Source: Odobenus rosmarus divergens (lineage: Eukaryota; Chordata; Mammalia; Carnivora; Odobenidae). Taken from it: a stretch of DNA of 64,000 bases. The notes beneath the pieces are model-generated. The model had not been told where the DNA came from. It was given only the letters and a program-made list of their open reading frames with translations, and made no database searches. Positions 1 to 9,849 of the stretch are shown in pieces (within the stretch, counting starts at the first letter, position 1; each line of letters starts with the position of its first letter). The position numbers were made by a program, and so were the translations under genes. The DNA lies in contig NW_004450323.1 of NCBI RefSeq assembly GCF_000321225.1, positions 1,062,229 to 1,126,228 of the forward strand. Direction: 5' to 3'.

Positions 1-688
1 TTTGAGAATTTTAGTGTTGTTGTTACTACTTGTTTTTTAAAAATCAGGTATCAAACTCCCTTGGGGAAGTAATGTGGCCCCTGGTACCTCAGAGCAAGCT
101 TGTGAGCGGGCAACCTCCCTTGGTCTCTGGTGAAGGTAGTCTGACCCCGCCATCCTGTCCACGGGCAGAAGTAGCTCCTTCCCACAGCCTCTCCGGGACA
201 GGCTGAGGAATTCTGAGGCCCGCTGCTTTTCCAGATGGGCCTTTGACCTCAGACTGGTGTCAGAGAGGCTTTCCACAGCATGAGTGGTGGGTGGAAAGGC
301 TAAAGTGAGGCCTGGGTGCCTTGGTTTGACCTCACTGAGGATGAGACAGAACCAGCTTCAAGTATCTCTTCATTAACATTTCTGTCAAGGGGCGCCTGGG
401 TGGTGCAGTCAGTTGAGCGTTCGACTCTTGGTTTTGGCTCCGATCCTGACCTCAGGGTCGTGAGATCGAGCCCTGCATCAGGTTCCGCACTCGGCGCAGA
501 GTTTGCTTGAGATTCTCTCCCTCTCCCTTTGACCACCCCCCCCTACAATAAATAAATAAATCTTTAAAACATAAAAAAATAAACATTTCTGTCAGTTGAG
601 CCACCTGCCTCCTCTCTTGACATGAATTTGTCCTGGAGTCCGTTTCTCCATACTCACTGCCTCCCCTCTGTGGTTTCTTCCCTCACAG
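1..688. other. QSOX1 intron 6 (3' part)
   Basis: Non-coding. It contains one Can-SINE (388-581) with clear flanking duplications and ends in the acceptor at 687-688. I see no exon before the SINE; the earlier QSOX1 exons are outside the window. Confidence 0.8.
388..581 (+). mobile_element. Can-SINE, tRNA-Lys-derived
   Basis: A complete element: GGGGCGCCTGGGTGG head with tRNA-like A and B boxes, CT-rich middle and (AAAT)n-ATCTTTAAAA tail. It is flanked by a 13-bp direct repeat AACATTTCTGTCA at 375-387 and 582-594, the duplicated target site. Several mismatches to the other copies suggest moderate age. Confidence 0.93.
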
Positions 689-823
689 GCTTGTGGAATC
701 CAGGTCCTTCTACACTGCTTACCTGCAGAGGTTCTCCAGCGCCGCCCGGGAGGTTGTCCCCACCAAGGTCGTGCCAACCACTGCTCACACGGTAGCTCCC
801 ACCGTGTGGAAAGTCGCAGATCG
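689..823 (+). CDS. QSOX1: QSOX1 coding exon 7 (end of thioredoxin-like region)
   Basis: This 135-nt exon follows a CCTCACAG acceptor and precedes a GTAAGG donor. It opens with the last base of a split codon and closes with two bases (CG) that join the next exon to make Arg. The peptide starts VESRSFYTAYLQRF and ends PTVWKVADR, matching the stretch that links the second thioredoxin-like domain to the helix-rich region in the QSOX1 family. No redox cysteine pair is expected or seen here. The segment rich in Val and Thr in the middle (VVPTKVVPTT) is a variable part of the family. Confidence 0.93.
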
Positions 824-1974
824 GTAAGGCCATGCCCACTGCCCTGCCCCCAGCCTTGCTGGGGGTGGATCGCAGACCCTGGCCTTCACACCACACTCTG
901 TTCCCTGTCTTGAGCTTAGCGCATGCCTTTCCAATCCCAGACCCCCCGAGGGCTGGCCTTGGCCTTTGGGCTCCCCTGGCTGCTGACCGTACACAGAAGA
1001 GTCATGGTTGTGTGGCAACCGTGTCTGCTGCCTGTGGGAGGTGACAGACAGCATTTACTGGAGGAGCCTGCAAGCCAGACAGCATTTACTGGTGTCCTTC
1101 GTGATGGGACGAATGCTCTGCAATGCCCATATTCCTTAAACGTAACGCTATTCCAGACCAAGTAGAATCAGCTTAGAAGGATACTCTGTGGCCTTTCAAC
1201 CAACTTCCCACCCGAGCAACTCTGTCTTCCCCAGATATTTTTGAGTATCTGCTACACACTAGGCACTGTAATACAGATGCACACAGATATGTAGTCCCTT
1301 CCCCCAGAGAGTTTACGGTCCCTTCTAGGAAGTTACTGACCTCATTTGAATGCCTCCAGTGCTGGAGAGCTCACTACCTTCTGGGGTAGCCTGTATCTTT
1401 GTGCACAGACTAACCATGAGGAAGCTGCTTTTCTCTCCAAGGCTCCTTGGCTCTGCTCTTGCAGTAGAATTCCTGCTCATTGGGCAAGAGATGGGGCTAT
1501 AAGCCTCTTGCATTGGCACCCGGCGGTATACCAAGTAGAAATGGCTAAGCGGGGAGCTCAGAGTTGCATCAGGAAGGTGGCCTCCACAAGGAGACTGTAC
1601 AAGAGAACTGGGGGAAAGGTCATCTGATTTCCAGAGGATTTTGCGTCCCAGCATGAAGGACTTTCAGGGTAGAAAGCACTAATGGGGAGCTTTTTAAGAA
1701 ATCAGGTAAGAAGGAAAGAGAGACTGAGAGGTGGGAACGGTCATTATGGTCTTTCACATTATGATGATTCACGTCATTCAAATTACAGTAGCTGACACTT
1801 ACTGGCCTTAGGTGCCAAACTCTGTGCTGGGCACCTTCCATACATGATCTCCTTTAGTCACGGGGCCACGTCTTGAGGCAGACCCCAAGAATGGAGGGGT
1901 ACTGAGACCCAGGACAGCACAGTCGGGCCCAGAGGGTGGAGCACAGTGGTCACAGTGCTCACCCCATTAGCTGA

Positions 1975-2112
1975 CCCTGTTTGTTCCCTGCAGTGTTAGG
2001 AGGTAGGAAGTAATCAGTTCATTTTACAGGTGAGGTCACTGAGGCCCAGAGGGGTAAACTGAGTTGCCTCCCAGAGCTGGCTCACTGTAGAACTGAGGCC
2101 AGAACCCAGGCC
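1975..2112 (-). repeat. MIR fragment
   Basis: It shows the degraded antisense MIR core (CATTTTACAGGTGAGGTCACTGAGGC, in two halves) followed by the accession-like GCCAGAACCCAGGCC end. Family assignment is by pattern only. Confidence 0.6.
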
Positions 2113-2574
2113 TCAGGAGCACGGGTGGGGAAGCAGCCAACACATGACGAGCCCTTTGCTTCAGAAGCCCGAGTCCAGACCCGGGCTTCTGGGGCAGCCT
2201 GCTTGGAGCCTGCAAGCTTTCGCCCCAGGGCTGGGATCAGCCCAAGAGGTATGACATGGAGCCTCACCTGCTACCCAAGGCCTGGCAGCTGCAAGGACAT
2301 CAGCCCCCAAATAAAAACACACCACTTCCCCTCCTAACCCCTCAACTCCCACCATGCCCTGCCTTGGTGGGCAGCCAGAGCCTTGGTCTTTCAGAGAGGG
2401 CCCAGCTTTTCCAGAGCCACATTATTTGGGTGCACCTATTGGTCTGTCTGTGCCTAGGGATCTTTGTTCAGAACAGGGAACAAAACTCTGCCAGCAGCCT
2501 AATTAAAAGCACCTTTAAGGAGTCACAGGAGGGACTGGCCCTGAGCCTGTACAAGGGGACCCCCCTACTTTATG

Positions 2575-2745
2575 CCAGGAGCTGCTGAGGGGCTTACAGT
2601 TGTGCTTCTATTTATTCCTCTCAGCAACCTACCCATGAGCAATTTGTTATTTCTTTATTATAATAAATGAGGAATAGAGGCTCTAGGAAGTTCAGTAACC
2701 TACTCAAGGTCACAGAGCTAGTTAGTGGCAGAGCCTAGTGCTAAC
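2575..2745 (-). repeat. MIR fragment
   Basis: The antisense MIR order is preserved: an AT-rich 3' part, AATGAGGAATAGAGGCTC, then AAGGTCACAGAGCTAGT and AGTGGCAGAGCC. It ends about 120 bases before QSOX1 exon 8. Confidence 0.7.
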
Positions 2746-2867
2746 TTACAGGACTCTGTGACCATCGGCATGGCCCTCCCCTTCTCTCCCTGTAGCCCTG
2801 GGTGCTTGTCCCCAGCCCCTGACCTGTGGTTAACCCTTTCTCTCTCCACCTCCTTCTGGGTCCTCAG

Positions 2868-2997
2868 CTCCAAGATCTACATGGCTGATCTGGACTCTGC
2901 ACTGCACTACATCCTACGGGTAGAAGTGGGCAAATTCTCTGTCCTGGAGGGGCAGCGCCTGGTGGCCCTGAAAAAGTTCATGGCAGTGCTGGCCCAG
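2868..2997 (+). CDS. QSOX1: QSOX1 coding exon 8 (helix-rich region)
   Basis: A 130-nt exon after TCCTCAG and before GTGAGC. Its first base completes the Arg codon begun in exon 7, and it ends in phase 0. The peptide begins SKIYMADLDSALHYILRVEV and runs through the conserved block LEGQRLVALKKFMAVLAQ, a hallmark of the helix-rich region that packs between the thioredoxin modules and the Erv domain. This region positions the two redox modules so that electrons can pass from the thioredoxin CxxC to the Erv CxxC. The open frame extends 5' of the exon to about 2725, but the acceptor and family homology set the exon start at 2868. Confidence 0.97.
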
Positions 2998-5117
2998 GTG
3001 AGCAGGGCCCCGGCCTCTCTTGCCACACCTCCCTCGGGAGCTCCTGGTCTGGCTGGACATCTGGCTCGCACTGCCAGGGACAGCCCCCTTCCCAGCCCAA
3101 CCTATGCAGGTGGCCGGGGAGGGCAGGGCCAGATGCCCTGGGGAATGTTCCCCGCTGATTCGGTGACTGTGGCTCTGCCTGAGTTTTCCACCACAGTCTG
3201 AGCCTGGAGTGTAGCCGTGGTCACTGGGGAAGCAGGACCCTTGGATGCCACAGGGAAGGAAAGAAGGCTTTTCTGAATCTCCTCTCTTCCCTCCCCGTCA
3301 CTGATCATAGTCTGACCAGGGCCTTGGCCCTGGCCACGCCTGCCTTATTCCTTTGTAGTTTCCTGCGGACAGGGCTACTCTCTGAAGTGCAGCTCCTGCC
3401 TGTTGGGGCTCTGTTGTGTGTCAGGCATTTAATCCTCCTGCCTTTGCCCACTGGCAAGTATTACCCCCATTTAAGAGGCTCAGGTTGTTCAAGGGACTTG
3501 CCTTTGCCTCCCAGTGAGGAGGTGTTATGAGGATCTGAGATCTCTGGCTGCAGAGCCTGTGGTCCTTTCTTTGCCACACAGCCTCCCCATCTCTGAAGGT
3601 GAGGTGCAGGCCCCCTTCCCCCTGCACCTGTCTCCTTCTCCCTCCCCGCATCCTTCTGTCCGCTTCCACATCCCCTGCCAGTGCTGCGCTACTTAAAACC
3701 CAAGGCTCTGGGCTGCTGAGGACTGCTGAGTCAGATGCGGGCCTGGTCCCCTCCACAGGCTGACTGCTGACTCAGCCGCCCCCCCGCCCGCCCCCCAGCT
3801 CCCCCTACCCGTGTCAGGTCTGCGGGCAGCGGCGCTACCTGTGGCGGTGATCTGGACCTCCCCATCAGGAACTGCCTGCCAGTCTCAGCCCGTCCTGGCC
3901 TTCAGCCCACCCGGCTCAGTCTGCGTGGTGCTGTTGCAGCCTGAAGCCCTCGGCCCCTCCCCCAGGTCCGTGCTCTCTCCTGGAAGCAGGGGGCTGGACT
4001 GGCCACTGGGTGGCGTGCGGTCACCAGCGTTCCCGCTCCAGGCGGAGGGTGACTCCCTGAAGTCCAGAGCCCTTAATTCATCCTTCCTTCTGACACCAGG
4101 GCCTGAGAAGGAGGAAGGGTCCAAGTCAGGATGACCGGCGAAGGTCAGTGAGAAACGCTGACTTGAAGCTGTAAATTCATGTTGAGAGCCCAGAGGCCCG
4201 AGTGAGCTGACCGAGAGGGAGCATGTCAGAGACCAGATTCTTCCGGCCACTTCTCCCTCGGGGCCAGTGGCCAGCCCTGGAGGTTTGATGGGAATATGTA
4301 ATGGCTTTCTCAGGGGACCAGGCCCATGGGCAGGTTTTTCTGTTTCGTGATCATTCTTTGCTCTTTTTCCTCCACAAGTTTCTTAGCGTCTTTGTGCTCT
4401 CGGCCTGTGTCTTGGTGGTTTTATCTGACCTGCTCCACTGGCATCCCTCCCCTCTCCTCCCCCCCCCCCCCCCCCCCCCCCGGTGTGTGTGCGCATGCGC
4501 ACACACGCACGCATAGCTCTTCTCCTCCCTGGAGTCCTTGTGGTTTTAAAGTGCTGATACTAATCAGATTTCAGTTGACTTATTGTCAGAGTAGCTTTTC
4601 ATGTTCCTCGGAGACTCTCGGGAGTTACCATCAAGGTCTGGACCTTGGCTACAAGCCCCCGGGCCGCCTTGTCCCCACCAGCGGCCCGTGGAACACAGAC
4701 GAAAGGCTGTTGGCTGGCCTCGCCCCGCAGTCAGCTGGTCTGTCAGAAGATGACCCGCAGAGAGGACCGCGTGGCCCAGGTTCCCAGCAGCCCTGGGAAG
4801 CCACGCAGGTGCTCAGCCTTCCTCCCAGGGGCAGTGTGGGGTCAGGGTCAGCCTTGAGAGAGGGAGGCCTGAGGGCCCAGCCTCACTTGGAGCCTCTGTC
4901 CTCTCCCCACCCCTTCCCTCACCTTGCCAGGTGCCCCAGAGCAAAGGTGGCGAGGAACCCGGATTTGTGTCTGAGGCAGAATGTTTTCCTGGTGGTTTTG
5001 GAGCATTTCAAGAAACTGCCTCGGCTCACTTCTGTGTAGCCCCCTACCCTCTGTGGGACCTCGGAGCTCCGGGGGAATTACTTTTCCCTCCCCAGCTTCC
5101 CCTTGTGCCTCCCACAG
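2998..5117. other. QSOX1 intron 8
   Basis: Non-coding, 2.1 kb. It holds a weak MIR-like piece at about 3405-3530, CT/GC-rich unique sequence around 3600-4100, a C-tract with a palindromic purine-pyrimidine repeat at 4459-4514, and unremarkable sequence to the acceptor. The 237-residue open frame over 4326-5039 is low-complexity and matches nothing I recognise. Confidence 0.7.
4459..4514. repeat. C23 tract and GT/GC palindrome
   Basis: Twenty-three C residues (4459-4481) are followed by alternating purine-pyrimidine DNA. Positions 4485-4506 form a perfect 22-bp palindrome centred on GCGCATGCGC. The alternating GT/GC composition favours Z-DNA or cruciform structure. Confidence 0.95.
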
Positions 5118-5240
5118 CACTTCCCTGGCCAGCCCTTAGTCCAGAACTTCCTGCATTCCATAAATGACTGGCTCAAGAGGCAGCAGAGAAAGAAAATCCC
5201 CTACGGTTTCTTTAAAGCTGCCCTGGACAACAGGAAGGAG
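5118..5240 (+). CDS. QSOX1: QSOX1 coding exon 9 (helix-rich region)
   Basis: Exactly 41 codons between a CCCACAG acceptor and a GTGAGT donor, phase 0 at both ends. The peptide begins HFPGQPLVQNFLHSINDWLK and ends FFKAALDNRKE. It continues the helix-rich segment toward the Erv/ALR domain. The basic run KRQQRKK is conserved in character with the KRQKRNK of the human protein as I recall it. A phase-0 exon of 41 codons could be skipped without shifting the frame, but nothing in the sequence indicates that it is. Confidence 0.96.
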
Positions 5241-5957
5241 GTGAGTCTGGGGACAACTGAAGACCTTCTCCATGTCCTTGGTGACTGGGGCGGTGGAAGG
5301 GGTTAACCCTGTAGCCTCTGACCTCCTCTACCCACTTGCATTCAGGAAAGGAGTCCTTGATCTTGCTTGGGCCCTTCCATCAATAATTAATAAACTGCTA
5401 CTTACTGAGCCGCCTGCATGCACATCTCACCTCCTCTTCCCAGCATTAGCGGAAGGTAGCTCTTATCCCCATTTAGCAGATGGAGAAGCTGAGGTTAAGA
5501 GAGGTTAAGTAACTTGTCTAAGATCATAGAGCCAGTAGGCGGTTGGGCCGGGATTTCAGACCGAGCGTGAGCCACCAGTTGTGAGCTAGTTTGTCGCTGG
5601 TGCTCCCAGCAGCCTGCAGGCACATCGGGCCCCTCATACACAGCTGTACAGATGTGTCGGATGCCAAAGCTCGAAGGGACCTCAGAGGCCAAACCCCTCA
5701 TTTTACAGATGGGGAAGCTGAGGCTAGAATAAGGATGTGACTTGGTCTGTGTCACGGCTTTTCAGATCTGCTGCTCCTCTGATGGGTGTAGCCGGTGGAA
5801 GGGAGATGCCACCTTCCAGGTGATAGACTGAGGAGGGACCTCATTTGTCTCAGGGCTGTGTGCTGACCTTCGAGTCTCCTGGAAGCTTCTTTCCTCACTG
5901 CCCATCCAATTCTTTCTCTTTTGCATATGTGCACTCGTGCACGTGTATGTTCCTCAG
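5241..5957. other. QSOX1 intron 9
   Basis: Non-coding, 717 bases. A MIR lies at about 5375-5545 and a second MIR-like scrap (CATTTTACAGATGGGGAAGC) at about 5695-5740. The rest is unique. Confidence 0.7.
5375..5545 (-). repeat. MIR
   Basis: Antisense MIR consensus is easily followed: CCCCATTTAGCAGATGGAG, AGCTGAGGTTAAGAGAGG, TTAAGTAACTTGTCTAAG, ATCATAGAGCCAGTAGGC. Confidence 0.8.
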
Positions 5958-6105
5958 GGCACTGTGATTGCCAAGAAGGTGAACTGGGTTGGCTGCCAGG
6001 GGAGTGAGCCACATTTCCGGGGCTTCCCCTGTTCCCTGTGGATCCTTTTTCATTTCCTGACGGTGCAAGCAGCTCGACACAATTTTGACCACTCACAAGA
6101 GACAG
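5958..6105 (+). CDS. QSOX1: QSOX1 coding exon 10 (start of Erv/ALR FAD domain)
   Basis: A 148-nt exon with a TCCTCAG acceptor and GTGAGT donor, leaving one base (G) for a split Ala codon. It encodes the first Erv-domain helix. [18 protein letters not shown] contains the structural cysteine pair (human C393 and C405), the Arg and Trp that contact FAD (human R401 and W408), and, after ILF, the FAD-contacting His (human H412) in HFLTVQAA. All of these are present. The donor is followed by an open frame that runs on into the intron, a chance extension. Confidence 0.97.
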
Positions 6106-6474
6106 GTGAGTCTGAGGCCTGTGTCCCCGCCCGGCCTGGCCCTGCCCTCCACAGGCTCCCCACCACAGGCCCAGATGCAGCAAATTCTGCATTTGCAGAA
6201 TGCACTCCACACACAACCAGAATGGGGAGGACCTGGGGGAGCCACCCAGTCCTGTCCCTGGCCCCAGGTGGTGCCCCATGCAAGCTCAGGGGCATAAGGT
6301 TTTTTTCTAGCTTTCTTGGAGCCACAAGCTTGCTTTGTTTACAGAACTTTGTGAAAAATTTGTGGTTCTATTTTTTACACTTCTATAAAGGAAAGAGTTC
6401 TGTCTGTTTCAGTCTCCATGACTGATACTGTGTACTTTGAACAATTTTATTGTTTCCCACGGAAAAATCATTTT

Positions 6475-6664
6475 TTTTCTCTTTTTTTTTTTTTAGAGAG
6501 AGAGTGTGCAAGCTGGGGAGGGGGAGGAGCAGAGGAGAGGGAGAGAGAGAATCTTAAGCAGATGGAACCCGATGTGTGGGGCTCGATCTCACAACCCTGA
6601 GATGGTGACCTGAACTGAAATCAAAGAGTCGGATGCTCAACCAACTGATCCACTCAGGCGCCCC
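6475..6664 (-). mobile_element. Can-SINE
   Basis: Reverse-oriented copy: T-rich tail at the left, GGGCTCGATCTCACAACCCTGAG B-box region (in two halves), and head complement CAGGCGCCCC at the right. It is flanked by a perfect 13-bp duplication GAAAAATCATTTT at 6462-6474 and 6666-6678. Confidence 0.93.
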
Positions 6665-7404
6665 TGAAAAATCATTTTCTAAGGGAAGCTGGGGAAACAC
6701 ATTGCCCCCCTGCCCTGTTCCCCCCTCAAACTGTGCAGCTGCTGTCCACCACCCACTCTGCCCCCACCCTCGCCTCACAGCCAAAGGGCAGGCATCCAAT
6801 TCAGTCCACGCTGACTGGGGGTTATATCAGGCCCCTGCTCAGCCTGGAGGATGTAATGGTGGGAAAGAAAGCATCCTTGCTTTCAGTGGGGCGGCAGGGG
6901 CGGGGGGCAGAGAGCTGCCCTGCAGAGTGCCGAGGCACGGAGCTGGGGGAGGGGGTGTGCCAGTGGGAGGGCGGCAGGGCTCCACGCTATGGGGAGGAGC
7001 TAGAACGGATGGAGGAACAGGAGCTGAGCTGGGAAGGAAGAGCACCAGACAGCTGCTTGGAGGCAGAGGGAATGAGAGGAGCTGCCGGGGTGCAGCCAGC
7101 CAGCCAGTCTGTCAGCCGGTTTTTAGGGAACATCATCGAAGGGTCGGGCCCTGCTCTGGGAGCGGGTGTGGTGGTCCATGAGACCAGAAGCCCCTGCCTC
7201 AGGGGACAATATTCCAGGGGCAGGAGACAGACAGTAAGCTTACCAGTAGATGTGATGATGAGTGCTCTGAAGAAGACACACTAGGTGGTGTGGGGGGCGG
7301 GGGGCGCTGCGTTTAGACAGGGTGGCTCGGGGAGGCCTCTCTGAGGAGGTGGCCCTGCGCTGACCCCAGACTGGTGAGACCGCTGGGGAGAGAGGTTTCC
7401 AGGC

Positions 7405-7757
7405 TGCACTGGCTTTGCTCGGGCTGCCCTAACAAAGTGCTACACACTGGGGCGCTTACCCAGCAGAAACTTCTTTTCCCGCAGTTCCTGAGGCTGGAGG
7501 TCCAAGACCAGAGTGTCAGGAGGGTCAGTGTCTGCTGAGACCTCTCCTTGGCTTGTAGGTGGCTGTCTTCTTCCTGTGTCTTCATGGGGTCTTCGCTGGG
7601 TGTGTGCCGTGTCCACATCTTCTCTTCTTCTATGGCTTGGAGCCCACCTTAGTGACCTCATTTGACCTTAATTATTCCTTTAGACTCTTTGTCCAGATAC
7701 AGTCACGTTCTGACATGCTCGACATAGTGTGGGGGGACACAGTGCAGCCCATCACAC
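7405..7757 (-). mobile_element. MLT1-type LTR (ERVL-MaLR)
   Basis: The reverse complement of the MLT1 consensus can be followed nearly end to end: GGGCTGCCCTAACAAAGTGC, GCAGTTCCTGAGGCTGGAGG, CTCCTTGGCTTGTAGGTGGC, CTGTGTCTTCATGG, TGACCTCATTTGACCTTAAT and the terminal GGGGGACACAGTGCAGCCCA. It is a decayed non-coding solo LTR; no internal retroviral sequence adjoins it. Confidence 0.82.
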
Positions 7758-9669
7758 AGGCCAAAGACCAGCAGGTGCCGAGAACGAGTCTGGCGTGTTT
7801 GCACCCCCAAAAGGAGGCCAGTGGCAGAGCCCGGGGTGGGCGGGCGGGAGAGGGGGTGCAGGCCTGGGGGTCTCAGCGGGGGAGGGGTTGGGATTTGTGA
7901 GTCGGTGCCATGAGATGCTCCTAGAGAGTTTCACAGGGGAGTGTCACCCACAATCCGGGCTTTAGAGAGACTGCTGTTGGGAGGAGGGTGGGCTGCCCCA
8001 GGCAGCGGGGGAACGTGCCCGGGAGAGGTGGTGGCGGCCGGACCAGAGCAGTAGGTGGCACGTGGAAGAAGTGGCCAGACTGGGGAGTATTTTGAAGGTG
8101 GCGCTGAGAGGAGTCCATGGATGAAGAGTACGTGTGGGGGCAGGACCCAGGGTGGACCCCCGAGCTGTTGGGCCTGAGCGTCTAGCGGACGGTGGTTCTG
8201 TGAGCTGAGAAATGGGAGGGTGTAGACAGTGGGGGACTCCGTGGTGTGTGCCCGCTGGCTGTGTGAATGGAGATGTGGACGGTGAGTCCAGGCCTCGGGC
8301 GCAGGGGCCAGGGTGGAGAGCGAAACCTCTGGGCCTTGTGGGCAGTAGCCTGTGGGTGATGTAGGTAAAGCGTCGGGACCGGGCAGCCAGAGGACGGCAC
8401 GGAGGCCTGCACCTGGGGAGCCAGCGAAGGACACGGAGCAGCCACTGTGATTTCAGGGGCCCGTGTTGGAAGAAAGAGGGTGTCGTCAGCTGAGCGGGGC
8501 CGCGGTGCTGTGTGGGGTGCTGACGGGCGAGCTCTCGGGCAAGCACTGTCACGGTGGGGCAGTGCGAGAAGGGCCTGGCTAGACGGGGTGAAGACAGAGC
8601 AAGAGGCCGGGAAGGAGAGACAACGGAGCAGTCCCTGGGGTCCCACAGAGGGTGTCTTCATTGCAGTCGTCTTTACCAGTCAGAATGAGCCCGCGTCAAG
8701 GGGGAAATCGATGACGTGCTAACAAAAGAACGTATGGACAGTGGTGAAAGCCTGTGGAGGCCCGAAGGGGTGAGGTTCCAGAGCACAGGGCAGTAGGGGG
8801 GAGGCGAATACAGCTGTGGGCCGGAGGCCGGAGAAGGCAGCACTGAGGAGGCCCAGGAGGACAGAGGTGAGGCCTGGCCTTCAAGGCTGCTCAAGTTGCC
8901 AGGAACGATGGCGTGGGGAGTGGCCGTGAGCAGGATGCAGAGCGGGATGCAGAAATCCTGGTGGATGGAGGCGGGGGACTGTGAGTTCGGGGGCTGGGGT
9001 CTTGCAACGGCCTGGGTCTTGCAACAGGACAGTTGGGAAGCAACCCACGGCAGGGAGGGTCCTTCTGCCACCCCCAGGCCTGACGTATGAGGAGTGTGGA
9101 AGACAAAAGGGTTTAAGAGGGGCATGTTTCAGGGAGCCCAGGGTCAGGGCAGGAAGGTAAGGGGAGTATTCAGACGTGGGTGCTGATGGCCAATCCAGGG
9201 GGCCCCGTGGGAGGGAGTGGGGGGCGAGGGAAGATGGAGACAAAGCGGGAGATGTGCAGAGCCAGATCCAGAGGGACCCCTGAGGCAGTGCCTGAGGGAA
9301 CAGGAAGCCTAGGGTGGGTTGGGCACAGGAGGGGTGCAGGGGACGGGGTGGGGGGCCGTCTGGCCCCTGCCTGCCTCTGCAGACAGGTCTCAAAGAGCCT
9401 AAGTGTCCTGCCGACGAGTTTGGGCCTTATCCCGAGTGTCAGTCAGTGACAGGGACTGGGATGAGTGGCAGAAAAAGGAAACTGGGATTCAGGACTTTGG
9501 GAGGAGATGGGGTCGACTCTAAGGTGACCCCTGGAGGGCGGACGGGTATGCAAGGAGGCCGCGGGCCCCTCATCAGAACGTGGGCCTGCGGCAGGGGCGG
9601 TGGTGGGCTGGCAGGCGCAGGCAGCCCCCGTAGCCCCTGTGGCCAGAACAGCATCTCCTCTGCCCCTAG

Positions 9670-9849
9670 CCAGGGCCCAGGAGGTCCTCCAGGCCATCCG
9701 AGGCTACGTGCGCTTCTTCTTCGGCTGCCGGGACTGTGCCAGCCACTTTGAGCAAATGGCAGCGACCTCCATGTCCCGGGTGGAGAGTCTGAACAGCGCC
9801 GTGCTCTGGCTCTGGTCTAGCCACAACAAGGTCAACGCTCGCCTCGCCG
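9670..9849 (+). CDS. QSOX1: QSOX1 coding exon 11 (Erv catalytic CRDC)
   Basis: A 180-nt exon between CCCCTAG and GTAAGA, entering and leaving in split codons (Ala and Gly). It holds the catalytic redox pair of the Erv/ALR domain: CRDC at 9726-9737, equivalent to human C449-C452. This is followed by ASHFEQMA with the FAD-contacting His, and by VLWLWSSHNKVNARLAG, the W..HN.VN signature that embraces the flavin. With exon 10 this makes an apparently competent FAD-binding sulfhydryl oxidase core. No missing residue was seen. Confidence 0.97.

Larger units (their letters stand above)
824..2867. other. QSOX1 intron 7
   Basis: About 2 kb of non-coding sequence. The part at about 1235-1325 resembles an old mammalian interspersed repeat (GGCACTGTAATACAGATG context). 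MIR-like segments sit at about 1975-2112 and 2575-2745. The rest looks unique. Short open frames on both strands show no recognisable protein. Confidence 0.7.
6106..9669. other. QSOX1 intron 10
   Basis: The largest QSOX1 intron here, 3.6 kb. It contains a Can-SINE (6475-6664), an MLT1-type LTR (7405-7757), and GA/GTGG-rich sequence at about 7130-7400 and 7760-9560. The GA-rich blocks resemble a long ancient mammalian repeat I cannot name (phrases such as GGCCTCTCTGAGGAGGTGGC and GAGTATTTTGAAGGTGGC). No coding potential was recognised; antisense open frames reflect GC-rich composition. Confidence 0.65.

Noticed and set aside
388..581. Functional tRNA-Lys gene at SINE heads
   Set aside because: The tRNA-like A and B boxes belong to SINEs with poly-A tails and target duplications; no intact cloverleaf was seen.
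4326..5039. 237-codon frame in QSOX1 intron 8
   Set aside because: Runs through the C-tract and palindrome, with no homology and no splice signals joining it to QSOX1 exons.
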